Source of the DNA: Sinohyriopsis cumingii
Lineage: Eukaryota; Mollusca; Bivalvia; Unionida; Unionidae
Direction: 5' to 3'
DNA length: 64,000 bases
Assembly: GCA_028554795.2 (NCBI GenBank)
Contig: CM068825.1
Location: forward strand, 97,023,451-97,087,450
Within the stretch, counting starts at the first letter, position 1. Every line of letters starts with the position of its first letter. This document shows positions 12,121 through 24,389 of this stretch, in pieces. The position numbers and the translations under genes were made by a program. The notes below the pieces were generated by a model, which was not told the DNA's origin, made no database searches, and was given only the letters and a program-made list of their open reading frames with translations.

Positions 12121-14572
12121 AAATTACTGAAGTCACAGGCACAAGTGTTGCACATGATGCAATAGCTGGGTGGCAAGTTCAAAGACTTTCCAGTCCAACC
12201 ATAACCAGCTGCTGAGTGTGAAAATCCATTGATCAATTGATTATTTTAACTGTACTGATATTTACAGTAACAAAATTCAGAGCCAGAAAGACCCCCAGAT
12301 GTACACGTGGTCATCATAAGAGTACATAAAAAAAAATTAATTTTTTTATCTTTAATTATTATGCTCTAATAAATGCCCCCCATTTGGAAAATGTAACATT
12401 CTGGGGCATTAATTAGCGAATATATGGTAGTTTTGGTTTGGTGCTTTACAGCACAACAAGTAGTTTATTTAGTACCATGGTAACTGTAGCAATAGTGGCC
12501 AAGGACATGCCATAGTAGCTGATGCCACCATAGTAATACATAGCAGTAAGTGAGCTATTTCATCTAAGGATTCCTTGTTAAACCATTATATTGACCCTAA
12601 ACTTATGTTTGTTGGATTAAAATTTAATCTGAACATCTCAGAGATGTAAAACTCCCTGTAAGTTGCTGTAGAAATATACACTGCAAAACTCGGGATTTGA
12701 AAATCCAGAATAACTGGCCAAAGGAGTTTGTCTTGAAAAGGCAGCTGATTACACAAACCTTTAACTACTAAACATAACAGTACTACCTCACCCTTACGAG
12801 TTATGTACCTTATTTGTCTGTTTAAAACAAGTACATAACAGCCAAAGGAATATATCCAGACCAGTCTACACTGTCAGTTCTATCTGTGAACCATTAATAA
12901 TTTGGTTCAGATGCAGTACCTCAGGTTCTGCATAACAAATATTTACCAAAGTTTGCATGTGGGTTACTCCATAGAAGTCCAAAATTACTGATTTGGGGTC
13001 AAATGTTCACAGGTCAAGGTTATCATGACTAACCAAAGAAAATTGGTTTCCATGTAATAATACAAGTACTTCACATATATACACCAAAACTGTGCATAAC
13101 AGCTTCTCTAGTGAAGAAAAATGGAGTTTCTCAAATGGACTAAAGCTCTAATGGCCAAAAAGAATATCCATGAATTAAACTGCTTCTTCTGTTTTTTCTT
13201 TTTTTTTCTTTTTAACTGCTAATTTAACTGCTAAGTATTAAAATCATCACCGATATTCTTGAAAAACTGCAACATAATACATTTGGTAACAAGAATATTT
13301 TATCACCTGTCTAAGTTGACATGTTCACAAGTTACCAATAAGTACTGAACAAAATTATTTGTCATGGATTTTGAATTTGAACCTGATGTCACAGACAGAA
13401 AATCACTGAACTTTTCTCAGACTATTCCAAGATATACCCAAAGTTTGGTTAAATCTGTAATTAAAATATAATAATGAAACAAAATACAATAAAGCTGTTT
13501 AAGTGGAATCATTCAATGTCATCTTCTATTATATCCACAAAACTGGGTCTGACAACAATGAATTTATACTTTTGTGTTATCATGTTTACAAGACAGTACA
13601 GCCCCAAACCCCAATCAACCTATAATCTGATTAAAATCAAGAGTTATTTATAATATGTAGATCTGACAAGCACCAAACATAGGTTCATCTTCTGGAAACA
13701 TGTTAAAATTTCCTATCCATATATTTTCAGTGACCTATTTGATAAATCATTGCATTTCAAATTAGGGAGAAAAGTTATACTCAGAATGATCTTGTGCATA
13801 AAAAAATATGAAAGATATAATTTGATTGGTGAATCAAAAGATCAACAGATCATGTTCTCATATTGGTGTCTGTCATATCTCCATTATGTTGAAGTTCTTG
13901 ATTTATTTTAATCAGACTGCAAGACCTTTGACATTACTGTCAATGGCAGAGAGCTGACTACCAACTTCTTTGTTAAAATGCAACCAAAAAAAACCAAGTC
14001 TGGTCATAATTAATTTGCATCACAAGTTCAGGTCAATGTGTTTATAAAGTCAGTGAGGTACAAAAATTCAAGTAATAACCCTTGACTTGTCTCAAAGATC
14101 ATGCAATGATTTGAGTTTTACTTTATATACCTGAACCAAATATTGCAGATGAGTAAGATATAAAGAAGCTTAATAGTGTGGTGTGATGGGGGTCAGATGG
14201 TCAGATGTAAAGGTTACCATGATTTGACTAATTAAAATGGCTGTTGTGCAATAACTGGTATTGCACTACACATTTATCGTTAAAACTTGCAGATGTTTTG
14301 CCTTAGTTGATGCCAATATGATTGATCATTTTCAGATCAAACTGTCAGAGGTCAGAGGTCAAGATTATTATGATCTGACAAAGGGAAATAACCTTTGGCA
14401 TACAAATTTTATTTCTGCTGATACTATATTTTCACCAAACTTCATAGGCAGAATTCCCCTGATGAGATCAAGAAGCTTTAGGAGTAAAGGTAAAGGTCAA
14501 CATGTCTCAAACAAGACTAGCTGGAGTATTAAGTACTGTTTGCAATACTCAAGTTCTAACATGATTCCTTAC
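12121..14572. other. Intronic sequence, nothing identified
   Basis: Start of the 9.2-kb last intron in transcription order. A minus-strand frame at about 12290-12335 resembles the GCN2 C-terminus by chance and is rejected elsewhere in this report. No other gene-like signal was seen. Confidence 0.55.
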
Positions 14573-14641
14573 CTTTTCTCAAACTTCAGCTTGTAGATAT
14601 GATCTGTAATATGGCTCAAGTACTTCCTGTATCTAGGAAGT
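14573..14641 (-). CDS. EIF2AK4: EIF2AK4 exon 13 in window
   Basis: The 69-nt exon lies between acceptor TTTATCAG and donor GTAAGG. One base completes the lysine codon begun in the previous exon, 22 codons follow, and two bases are left. The translation KLPRYRKYLSHITDHIYKLK matches the GCN2 C-terminal domain, where human has a LPKQRYLKLVCDEIYN stretch. It contributes to the basic helical surface implicated in ribosome binding. Phase agreement on both sides is exact. Confidence 0.9.
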
Positions 14642-15360
14642 CTGATAAATAGAAAAATGAGGTCTGAATTAAAATTTACATGTACTGCATATATCTATGT
14701 GTACTGCTACCCAAATTCAAACAGGATAGACCCATATCTGCATTCCAGTTATGTTTTGATAGATCAGAGTCTTAGAGTATAAGCAGAATGAACACCATGG
14801 ACCTTGATCTTATATGGTGATGCATTATGGGTCAATCCTATTCACATCTGGAGACAGATTATAACTAACCAATGGACTCATGGGTAACAAGACTATACTT
14901 GTTCCATTTATTTCAAAAATTGCTAAAACAGCCAGGTTAACTCCCTTTTAATACATTATTAATTAATATAACAAAAGTTTTTGTAGATCCTGCATTTTAT
15001 TTATTTAATAAAATTCTTTATCAATGAATGAGCTTAGTCTAAAAACATGTAACACTAACCCTAATCCAGGACGGATTGATAGATATGTATGTCAAAGTGA
15101 TCACTGTACCAAAACAATAAAAAGTAATAACAATAACTCAAATACAACAGAAATGATACACTCATTTGCTTTCAATAATAAGGAATATGCATGAAATAAT
15201 ATCCATTAAGGCAGAAATTGACAGGGAGGAGGGCTACACTTCAAATATGGAAAATATGTATTTACATATTATATTCAAGAAAGGGCATTATAATAAATAA
15301 AAGACCTCTATAATACTGCAAGGTAAATACAATGATAAAGTTATAACAAAATATACATAC

Positions 15361-15413
15361 TTTTCAGCTATTGCACCAATACTGGACTCAAATGAATCCT
15401 CATCACCATCCAA
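15361..15413 (-). CDS. EIF2AK4: EIF2AK4 exon 12 in window
   Basis: The 53-nt exon lies between acceptor TTTTTTCAG and donor GTATGT. It reads LDGDEDSFESSIGAIAE plus two bases of a split codon. The acidic start followed by an amphipathic helix corresponds to the EWDADEQAF region of vertebrate GCN2. It is short, but the splice sites and both phases fit. Confidence 0.88.
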
Positions 15414-16059
15414 CTGAAAAAAGAACAAAAAAGAATAAATGCTTATATGGATAGATTCACTGCATTTCATATCACTACTTCATCAAAATAAAGAGTTGTA
15501 AGCAACAAAAGCGACACTAATGACACATTACAGATCCCCAGCTCATTATATTTTCTTGGTGATCCTTTGACTTGTCAACTTGGAATATGACTATTCAAAT
15601 GAAACAACATATACCCATATCACAAAATTTTGTTTGTGATCATCTGACCTTCCAGTCTGGGACGTGACAATTCAAAAGACACATTACATATCCATCTCAA
15701 TATTTGTGATCGTTTGACCTTTGAAGTTGGGATTTATTGTCTATTTAAATTACACATTGTCTTGTGTTTTTGCATATCTAGGAAGTTTCATGCAAAAATA
15801 TGTTTTGAAGTTCAAAAAGAAACAAATAGAGACAGAATGAAGCTTGAGCAAAAACAGGTCAGTTACAGTTAGTTCCCATGCTGTGACTTTGATGTTTAAG
15901 CATATGCAACATTTTATTTTTTGGCCATCCAACTGCAAGCCAAAGCTTGAGTCTAAATGTTTATATTATAAAAATTGTTTCCGAGTCCATATTTTTTATG
16001 ATAATGGTCCCCTATACTACTGTCTTTTGAGCAAGAAACTCAAGTTTAAGCTCAAAATC

Positions 16060-16680
16060 CCAAATTAGGTTATGACACATGGACTATGTCTGTCTATGAA
16101 ATTAAGCTTGTAGATTTGACATGTCAATGAAATAAAGCTTTTATATTGGTCATGACACATGGACTACATGAAATGAAGCCTACAGATTAGTTACACCACA
16201 CTAACTACATCCTTGTTGATAAAATGAAGCTTGTATATAGGTCATGACACATGGACTACATGAAATGAAGCCTACAGATTAGTTACACCACACTAACTAC
16301 ATCCTTGTTGATAAAATGAAGCTTGTATATAGGTCATGACACATGGACTACATGAAATGAAGCCTACAGATTAGTTACACCACACTAACTACATCCTTGT
16401 TGATAAAATGAAGCTTGTATATAGGTCATGACACATGGACTACATGAAATGAAGCCTACAGATTAGTTACACCACACTAACTACATCCTTGTTGATAAAA
16501 TGAAGCTTGTATATAGGTCATGATACATGGACTACATCTATGGTAATGAAATGAAGCTTGCAGATTAGTTTTGAAACATTGACTACATCCATGTTGATAA
16601 ATTAAGGTTGTAGGTTAGTTACGACACACTGACCATATCCATGTTGATAAATGAAGCTTGTAGATAGAGACTCTGAAGTT
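16060..16680. repeat. 92-bp tandem repeat in intron 11
   Basis: Four near-identical 92-bp units carry TTGTATATAGGTCATGACAC at 16231, 16323, 16415 and 16507. More diverged units lie on both sides. Each unit has two half-related parts ending in AAATGAAGC, which suggests that an older unit of about 45 bp was dimerised before amplification. Confidence 0.9.
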
Positions 16681-17164
16681 AAGACTATCTTGAAAATTCT
16701 ATAAATCTAAATTTATTCTATTCAAAGATACTGAAGGTCAAAATATACTGACATTAAACTAGAAACTAAATTTCATGCTCAGCAAATTTTGAGAATATGT
16801 GGGCTGGTCATCTGATGGAAGATTTATTCTGAGATTTTCTACTAAAAGGGATGTTACTGATAAAATCTGAATGTAATATGCAATTGACTTACCAAGCCTA
16901 ATAAACATCTGATCAGAAATAGTAACTAAACTGTTGAAAAACCCAGCCAGTTAGATACAATGTTACCTCATCGATAAGCATTGATCTTGCCCATTACATA
17001 ATCAATTTAAGAAACTGATGATTTAAGTCTATCAAGTTTACTCAAAGTCTCATGGGAAACAGACTCTAGAATGATAACAAGTTCAGCCAATCAGATGCAT
17101 TACCACCTCATTACTAGAAATGGATCTCACTCATTATTTAAATCATTAAAGTTTTTTATAAGTT

Positions 17165-17410
17165 GTTGCTTTGGCTTTAATGTCATTTCAGCTCAAGAAA
17201 AGCTGTATTTTTTAAGGTGGTAAGAACAACTGGTGGAGGAAGAACCCCAAAAAGCCTACTAAGAACCATGGACTCAAGGGAAGTTACTGGTAGGCTTTCT
17301 AACATACCCACGATGGCTGAGCCGGAGACTCGAAACTGCATGGAGAGAAGTGAAATAGCAGTGATCAGTAAAGGTGAGCACTTTAAACCATTTGGCCAAC
17401 CGTGGTCCCT
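17165..17410 (-). mobile_element. SINE family 1, old copy
   Basis: Matches the SINE at 40886-41126 across the body (GGTGGAGGAAGAACCCC, then the TTTAAACCATTTGGCCAACC head complement), with many substitutions. The A box on the minus strand is decayed and no clear target duplication remains. An apparent 91-codon plus frame is an accident of this repeat. Confidence 0.75.
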
Positions 17411-17793
17411 TCTTGATGAGTCTACATATTCCAAGTCTGATCAGTATTGCTTGTTTTTGTTGGTTTTATTTGCAATGTTAATACAATACTAACTAAATCA
17501 TATGAAGGTAATGAGAGCCAACTAAAACAACTTAAAACGATTGGGTATAAAATTATGTCTTTTTAAAGTCTTGTCTTTGTGGAGTTGCATTACATCAATA
17601 CTATTTTCAATATAAAAGTTTATATAGTGTAAAACATCACAAGTTAGCAACCTGACTTAAGGAAAGCACATCAATAACTGAGAAATGCTTTTAGATATAA
17701 TATTTAAAAATTAAAACAAATACAAAATTTATCTTATAATTGTTACAAATAATTTTTCACTATGATTTATTGCTGAAACAGAGATCGACTTAC

Positions 17794-17910
17794 ATCTAGA
17801 AAAGCAGCAATGATTCTTATGTCCTTGACATTCATCTCCACGGCAATGGCCTCCACTGTTACACCTTTCCCTATCAGCCAAGGCAGAGAACTATTGATCT
17901 TTGATACAAT
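17794..17910 (-). CDS. EIF2AK4: EIF2AK4 exon 11 in window
   Basis: The 117-nt, phase-0 exon lies between acceptor AATTCCAG and donor GTAAGT. It encodes 39 residues beginning IVSKINSSLPWLI and continuing VTVEAIAVEMNVKDIRII. This matches the start of the GCN2 C-terminal domain, in which the human chain has EIEILAVDLPKETI. It forms the alpha/beta dimerisation fold near the C-terminus. Confidence 0.92.
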
Positions 17911-18077
17911 CTGGAATTAAAAAGCCTCTTAAGTGAAAATTCTCAATCATTGGTTTTGCAAGTAGCTAGTCATTTGACAGATTGAACAGCCTTTATTTTT
18001 ATTGTCCTATCTCAGATTTTTGTCACACTGTTTTCAATGATCAGATGATGATAAAAATATATTTACACTTTGTAGTT

Positions 18078-18552
18078 ATGTTGTTGTTGTTTTGGGTTTA
18101 ATGACATTTCTCAGTGCAAGATAGGCTATACACAGCAGCCAGTATACCTGGTGAAGGGAGGTGGTGGGTTTGATCCCCAGCCAAGTCATATCAAAGACTT
18201 GTAAAAAAGGTACTAACAGCTGCCTTGCTTGGTGCTCATCATTAAGAGGTTAGTGTTAGGACTGGTTGGCCTGGTGTCAGGATAATGTGACTGGGTGGGA
18301 CATCATGCTACATGTACATGTCTCCGGCATGATGCCCCAGTGCTAGATATCACTATAAACTGTCACACTGCAGACATCACAGCGATATGACTGCAAAATT
18401 GTGAAAGCTATGTTAAAATTCAAAATCACACACACACACACACACCTGGTGGAGGGAGAACATGCAAAAACCCCAATAAGAACCAATGATCCATGAAAAG
18501 CTGTACTTGGCAGGCGAGATATTTAGACTAATTGGCCACCCAAAGCCCTTTT
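18078..18552 (-). mobile_element. SINE family 1 copy interrupted by a family 2 SINE
   Basis: The 3' part (18078-18160, with its TTG repeats) and the 5' part (18444-18552, with a TTAGACTAATTGGCCACCC head) together make one family 1 SINE. It is split by a family 2 SINE at 18161-18443. The joining point is duplicated: ACCTGGTGAAGGGAG at 18146-18160 and ACCTGGTGGAGGGAG at 18444-18458. Confidence 0.85.
18161..18443 (+). mobile_element. SINE family 2, 5'-truncated, nested
   Basis: Plus-oriented copy beginning inside the tRNA-like head just before the B box (GGTTTGATCCCCAGCC), so it lacks the A box. It ends in a (CA)n run. The 15-bp target duplication from the host SINE shows a clean insertion. Confidence 0.85.
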
Positions 18553-19639
18553 ATAGTTATGCCTCAGTTATATACATGAAGGGAACACATAGTGTCACCC
18601 CTGTACATTCATCACATAATGCCTTGTTATATCCCATCCCATCCCTTCACTAACCTCATTTCTGCTTAAAAACATTTGATGAGCTTGATTTAAATCAAAT
18701 TTGGTATGAGACTTTACAGTCTGATGCAGATTAAGGTCAAATTTCACTCTTTCACAGAAAAATTCAGCTATGCCCCTACCTACACTTCAATTTTGTTTTC
18801 AAAGCTGGTATAATGCTTTACGTTATGATCTAGATCATTTTGATTCTCACCATTCTCCAGCAAAGTAAACAGCCCCTCTCTGACACAGAACTTAACCATT
18901 TAGTTCTGTTAGTTTTCTTTCTGCTCAATGACTTTTGATGGATACATGCAAAGATGCAATATAATTTGGTCTGAGGCTTAGGTGTTTGACTTTACCATTT
19001 TTGGGCAAAAGGATTTGTGGGTCCTAGTCTGACACAGAAACTTGCCCTTCCATTTCTGCACCAGAACGTCTGAAGGACTTCATAGATTAAAACTAAATTT
19101 GGTACAAGACTTTATATTAAGATGACCTACCTCAAGTTTGAGTTTATTGTTTTCTTGAAAAATGTTACAGAATTATAGCCACCATTTTATTTAGGCATTT
19201 GCTCTTTAATTGCATCATATTGCAAGGCATCAATGTCATAGGACACATTCCGGGTTTACATATGTCATGGCATTTGGTCTCATGCTTAGTATCATACTTT
19301 ACAAATACCTACATAAATACAATAGATATAATACTGTCAAAGAATTATTTTAGTAAATTTATAGGCACAGACATGCATATCCCCACACTTTAGGCATGTT
19401 TTTTTGAACATGTTCTCCTTGTATGGCAAACTACCCCTCTCAAAAGATTTTTGCAGCAATGAAAGATCAGCATGATTCATACACATTGATAAATGTCCAG
19501 CAGGAATATTGTATAGGGTTGCATAAATACTCAATAAATAAGCTGCATTCTCAAAATGTTCCATTTTTTGATCATCTTAAGAAATGTCCCTAAAAAAGGC
19601 CAAAGAAAAAAAAAAGGGGGGGATGGGAGTATGTAATTT
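18553..19639. other. Intronic sequence, nothing identified
   Basis: Part of intron 10. AT-rich without recognisable coding or RNA structure. Confidence 0.5.
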
Positions 19640-19798
19640 GGATTTTAACATAGCTTTAACAAGTTTTCGTCATTGCTACGATGTCTGCAGTGTGGCAGTT
19701 TATAGTGATGTCTAGCATTGTGCCATCATGCCACAGACATGTAGTATCATGTCCCACCCAGTCACATCATCCTGATACCAGGCCGACCAGTCCTGCCA
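19640..19798 (-). mobile_element. SINE family 2, partial copy
   Basis: Matches the 3' body of the SINE at 11794-12107 (GATGTCTGCAGTGTGGCAGTTTA-type segment and CAGTCACATCATCCTGA). It stops abruptly at about 19798, before the tRNA-like head, where pogo-related sequence takes over. Confidence 0.75.
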
Positions 19799-19802
19799 GT
19801 AA

Positions 19803-20222
19803 GGGGCTTAAAAGCGTGAGAATTTGCATGAATGGTGGAGTAAAAAAATCTAACTTTAGTCCTTGCAGTTTCCGTAGCTGGAGATACATTGCTTCCAATG
19901 ATAATTTTTCACATCGTGAGGGAGCTAAAAAATATTCATGCACTGATAGGATGGATTGTACATGTGCAGTAGAAAGGCTGGGTTGATGAAATGTTGCTGC
20001 AGTGGATTAAAAAGTTTTATCTCAAGTTCATAGTTTAATATTATCTTAATAAAATTTCAGTTTCAGTACATTTTCTAACAGGTAATTTACAAATGATTTA
20101 AAAGTTGTCTGACAACTTATGACTTTATAAAAATGAAGTGTCTCAGAACATACAGTGCACAAAAATATTACTTTAAAAATTGATTTATGGTGTCTGAAAA
20201 TATACAGTAAATATGGTAATAT
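19803..20222 (+). mobile_element. pogo-like element, 3' fragment
   Basis: Closely parallels the 3' part of the element at 47541-49191. It has the transposase fragment KGLKSVRICMNGG, then CAGTGGATTAAA, GGTAATTTACAAATGAT and the end TACAGTAAATATGGTA. The 5' half and left TIR are missing. The coding frame is broken, so it is a fossil. Confidence 0.75.
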
Positions 20223-20658
20223 AATGAAATGGCTTGGTCATTAATTTTGCAATATTTGGCCTTTTTTTAATCCATGTATAATGATTTACAGCATATGGTT
20301 TTCAGACTTTCATACCAATGATGAAATGAGTATGAGTATAATGTTAACTATATCAAACACACTATTTTTCAACACCTTTAGAACCTGCAAAAAGAGTTAA
20401 CGAGTGAATAAAGCAAAGTCCACTAAAAAAATTACTCCTAGAAGAAATCCATTAAGAGATTCAATTTTGCAGGAAGACATGTCATTTCCTCCATTCAGTT
20501 GTAATGTTGAAAAGAAAATGTTTACTTCTTTAGTCTACTATTGTCCTGTGTCAATAGTTCAAGTCACACCCCAAATTCAGGTTTTTACTGCACAGTGTAT
20601 CAACTACAGAATAACAGATGAAAAAAAGCTACAAGTTAAAGCGACTCCCCCAACTTAC

Positions 20659-20845
20659 CTGAGCCTCACTCTTTTTCCGTAAGCCAAGTGAAATTTTTCC
20701 TTCATGCATAAAGAAATAAAAGTTGATGGTTAGGTTACCCCCACTACTGGAGGCTGAGATACTCGGGGTATAGTCCACATGAGGCTGTGTGGAAGTAGTC
20801 GTGCTTCCCCTACTGACCCCAGTCTGTGATGTGTCATAGCTGTCT
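20659..20845 (-). CDS. EIF2AK4: EIF2AK4 exon 10 in window
   Basis: The 187-nt exon lies between acceptor CCTTACAG and donor GTAAGT. The first base completes a leucine codon and 62 codons follow. The first two thirds is a Ser/Thr/Gly-rich low-complexity linker (SRGSTTTSTQ and SISASSSGG). It corresponds to the poorly conserved hinge between the anticodon-binding-like domain and the C-terminal domain. The end, LRKKSEAQ, resembles the STRRRYETQ part of human GCN2 and leads into exon 11. Confidence 0.88.
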
Positions 20846-21749
20846 CTGTAAGGAAAACACAACAGCCATTAGCAATTGGTGCATTGGACACATGAATTTA
20901 CTTCTCTGCATCTTAAGCTGAGGAATCTGTGCTAAGAGAAACAGAAAAGGAAAAGACTGGGGAATCAAGGGTCATAACTCTTCCAAAAGATGGCACAGAT
21001 TGGAGGAAATCCATCTACTTCAAGGTCTCATTAATATTATGATGTATGCTAAATTTGGATGAAATCAACCATTCCTTCCTAAAGTTATGCTGTGGGAACC
21101 AAAGTTAGAAGGCTGGGCAATCAGGTTCCATAACTCTGCTAATAACAATATGCAAAGTAAGAAATTAAAATCTTTCAAGAGCTTATTAATATGAAGTTGA
21201 ACAAAACGTTTGTTTCAAAACCAACAAATCCTGATAAAGGTGTATGGCAGAAACAAAAGTCTGGATGACTGGCCATCAGGGTCCATAACTCCTCTAAAAA
21301 ATGATACAGAAGACTGGAAATTAATTTCTTTTTTAGGTTTCGTCATTAGAAAGATGCATACAAAATTTTGTTAAAATCCAACATGCATCAGTAAGACTCT
21401 TTTTTAGAAACCATACGATTGTTGGATGGACGGATTGAAAGATATGATTACCTTAGGGCTCCACTAATACTGGGACATTAAACAAAAGTGTAATAAATGA
21501 TCACATAACTTACACAAGTCTCTGGTAACCACTGCAGACATTATCGTGTAGAAAATAAATTAACACTAAATTGATGCTGGCCATTTTCCAACTTAACTTT
21601 ATTTGCAATCTTGTATTTTACATCTGAACTTTGATTCATTTAACAGTTTGAAATATGAATTTCAAAACTGGCAGTATTGTTCTGACATTGTGAAACCACC
21701 TACCTACTTACCCACCCACCCATCTACCATGCTACCTACTGTGATAGGG
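20846..21749. other. Intronic sequence with old repeat fragments
   Basis: Start of intron 9. Bases 20940-21450 contain repeated short motifs of the type CCATAACTC and AAATTAAAATC, suggesting a diverged repeat. No coding potential was seen. Confidence 0.45.
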
Positions 21750-21999
21750 AATTTGTTCTTGCTGTTTGGGTTTTAACACCAGTTTTAAGCACATGATAGG
21801 CTATACATGGTGGTCAGTATACACAGTGGAGGAAAAACTGGAAAAATCGCAAAAGAAACCACTGACCTACCGGAAACTACTAGCAAACTTTCACACACAT
21901 TTGTGCTTGTCAAGCTTCAACCCATGCAAATAGAGGTGAAATGTCGGTGATCTAAAAAGATGACTGCCTTAGACCACAGGCCATCTGGAGCCCTGTGAC
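21750..21999 (-). mobile_element. SINE family 1, diverged copy
   Basis: Retains GATAGGCTATACATGG and the CTTAGACCACAGGCCA head complement. Possible target duplication TGTGATAGGGA/TGTGACAGGAC on the two sides is imperfect. Confidence 0.75.
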
Positions 22000-22058
22000 A
22001 GGACATAAATGACAAAAGAATAAAAAAGGATATTCTTTTCTCTCACATCAAGGTTGAG

Positions 22059-22351
22059 GTGTGTGTGTTTTTGGATTTTTAACAATTTAGTCATATCACT
22101 ATGATGTCTGCAGTGTGGCAGTTTACAGTGATGTCTAGCACTGGGGCATCATGCTGCAGACATGTAGCACCATGTCCCACCCAGTCACTTTGTCCCGACA
22201 CCAGACCGATCAGTCCTAACACTAACTCTTAATGCAAGATAGCTGCTACTACCATTTTTTAAAGTCTTTGGTAAGACTTGGCCAGGATTTGAACCAGTGA
22301 TCTCCCACATCTGAGGCAGATGCTCCAACCACTTAGGCCAGCAAAGCGGTC
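22059..22351 (-). mobile_element. SINE family 2, near full-length with TSD
   Basis: Minus-strand head with A box TGGCCTAAGTGG and B box GGTTCAAATCC, followed by the family body. Flanked by TCAAGGTTGAG (22048-22058) and TCAAAGTTGAG (22352-22362). It has the best preserved B box of this family in the window. Confidence 0.83.
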
Positions 22352-22362
22352 TCAAAGTTGAG

Positions 22363-23509
22363 TTAATAAGCACATAATAAACAGATTAATGTTATTTTTG
22401 TACTAATTTGTGAAATCATTAATCTTAAAATCTGCCTGAAAATACAATATCAGAGTCCCCACACATGACAAATATTACTGGGTGAAAGAGTCACAGGCTT
22501 TGAGTAACCATGGAATGGAAGCAAGCAGTACATAGTTCATGCATTAATAATTACCTTGATTAACCACTACAGATATGGCTTCATGTAAAAAGCATGCGGT
22601 CCATTCACCTACTTCCTACATTCATTCACATGTTCAATACATATCAAAATATACAATGTATAGTCATTAATATGGAAAGCTGACCACTGAATAAACATTT
22701 ATTCCTACTTCCAACTGCCTGGTCACAAAGTGCCTTCTGAGAAGGGTAGGGTGAATATAGGTCTAGCAAGGATGAATCAATGTAATCATAAATACAAAAA
22801 GTTAATGTTAAAAAAATCATAAAATGCAGGTCACAGTGGCTTTCTTTGCTTTTAAAGGCATTGTAGTGACAGAGATGCATTCAATTATAATGTTTCATGA
22901 TTGGAACATAAAAGAGCATGAAGATATTAAATTTTAACACAAAATGTTAACAAAGTCACTGAGCATGAGACACAGAACCTATTAGTATATGAACTGACCA
23001 AGTTTTACAATTCTACGTAGAATAATATGCATGTAACATACTAAAAACTTGTGTGGTCATAAGCTAAATGCACAAAGCCAGAAAAAGGTCAAATATTGGT
23101 CACAATGAGCCTCTTTTGCTGTAAGAGTGTATTAGTAACAGAGATACATATCATCAGCAATTTCACGATTATATCATGAACAAACCTCTGAAATGAACAT
23201 CAAACACAAAATTTAACTAAAATCAGTGAAGCATAAAATATGGTAGATACTGACCTTCTGCTGAAATGAATAGTGCTCATAAAGATGCATGCCCAAAGTT
23301 TTGATTTTATATTGGATAGGATGCACAAAGCATGACAAAAATCTATGGTCATGAGCTTAATGCAACAGCTTTGAATAAGCTAGTAAAATGTGAAATATAA
23401 GTTGCACTGACCTTTATGGTATGGGTGTCATTCTAAAATTACCCAGTTTAAGGAGTACAGCAGTAACAGTAAAAATGTCAAATTGAACCAAAGTTAGTGA
23501 AATGTGAAA
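22363..23509. other. Intronic sequence with diverged dispersed repeat
   Basis: Several stretches share loosely conserved motifs (AAATGTTAACAAAGTCA, AGTGAAATGTGAAATATGA) with 1760-1930 and with the array that follows. This suggests an old repeat of about 130 bp. No genes were seen. Confidence 0.45.
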
Positions 23510-24300
23510 TATGACTTACTTTAAAGATGAGGGTATAGCACTTATATAAATGTACCTTCTTGCCACGCTTCATGCTTTGAAGATGACAGTGTAGTACTGA
23601 TAAAGATGTACCTTCTTGCCATGCTTCATGCTTTGAAGATGAAAGGGTAGTACTGATAAAGATGTACTTTCTTGCCATGCTTCATGCTTTGAAGATGAAA
23701 GTGTAGTACTGATAAAGATGTACCCTTTTGCCATGCTTCATGCTTTGAAGATGAAAGTGTAGTACTGATAAAGATGTACCTTCTTGCCATGCTTCATGCC
23801 TTGAAGATGAAAGTGTAGTACTGATAAAGATGTACCTTCTTGCCATGCTTCATGCTTTGAAGATGAAAGTGTAGTACTGATAAAGATGTACCTTCTTGCC
23901 ATGCTTCATGCTTTGAAGATGAAAGTGTAGTACTGATAAAGATGTACCCTTTTGCCACGCTTCATGCTTTGAAGATGACTTTGTAGTACTGATAAAGATG
24001 TACCCTTTTGCCATGCTTCATGCTTTGAAGATGAAAGTGTAGTACTGATAAAGATGTACCCTTTTGCCATGCTTCATGCTTTGAAGATGAAAGTGTAGTA
24101 CTGATAAAGATGTACCTTCTTGCCATGCTTCATGCCTTGAAGATGACAATGTAGTACTGAAAAAGATGTACCTTCTTGCCATGCTTCATGCTTTGAAGAT
24201 GAAAGTGTAGTACTGATAAAGATGTACCTTCTTGCCATGCTTCACGCTTTGAAGATGAAAATGTAGTACTGATAAAGATGTACCTTCTTGCCATGCTTCA
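23510..24300. repeat. 56-bp minisatellite, about 14 copies
   Basis: Unit contains GTAGTACTGATAAAGATGTA, TTGCCATGCTTCATGC and TTTGAAGATGAAAGT, with a 56-bp period (for example 23591 to 23647). Copies differ mainly at ACCTTCTT versus ACCCTTTT, giving two variant classes that are interspersed. It lies in intron 9 and abuts the large palindrome. Confidence 0.92.
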
Positions 24301-24389
24301 TGATTCTAGGTACAGCATTATTATGCAGCAAATAAAACACCAATGCAAAACATATGCCAGTAAAATGCTATAAGTAGGCCACAACTTAT

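Noticed and set aside
12290..12335. Minus-strand frame reading YSYDDHVYIWGSFWL followed by a stop, resembling the GCN2 C-terminus
   Set aside because: No acceptor precedes it and an in-frame TAA lies just upstream. The segment at 5317-5380 fits the phase, has a strong acceptor and matches better.
17217..17492. 91-codon plus frame MVRTTGGGRTPKSL
   Set aside because: Lies inside a SINE family 1 copy. Similar frames appear in other copies of the same repeat.
23510..24300. CRISPR-like array of regular repeats
   Set aside because: The repeats are directly tandem with no unique spacers, and the genome is eukaryotic.
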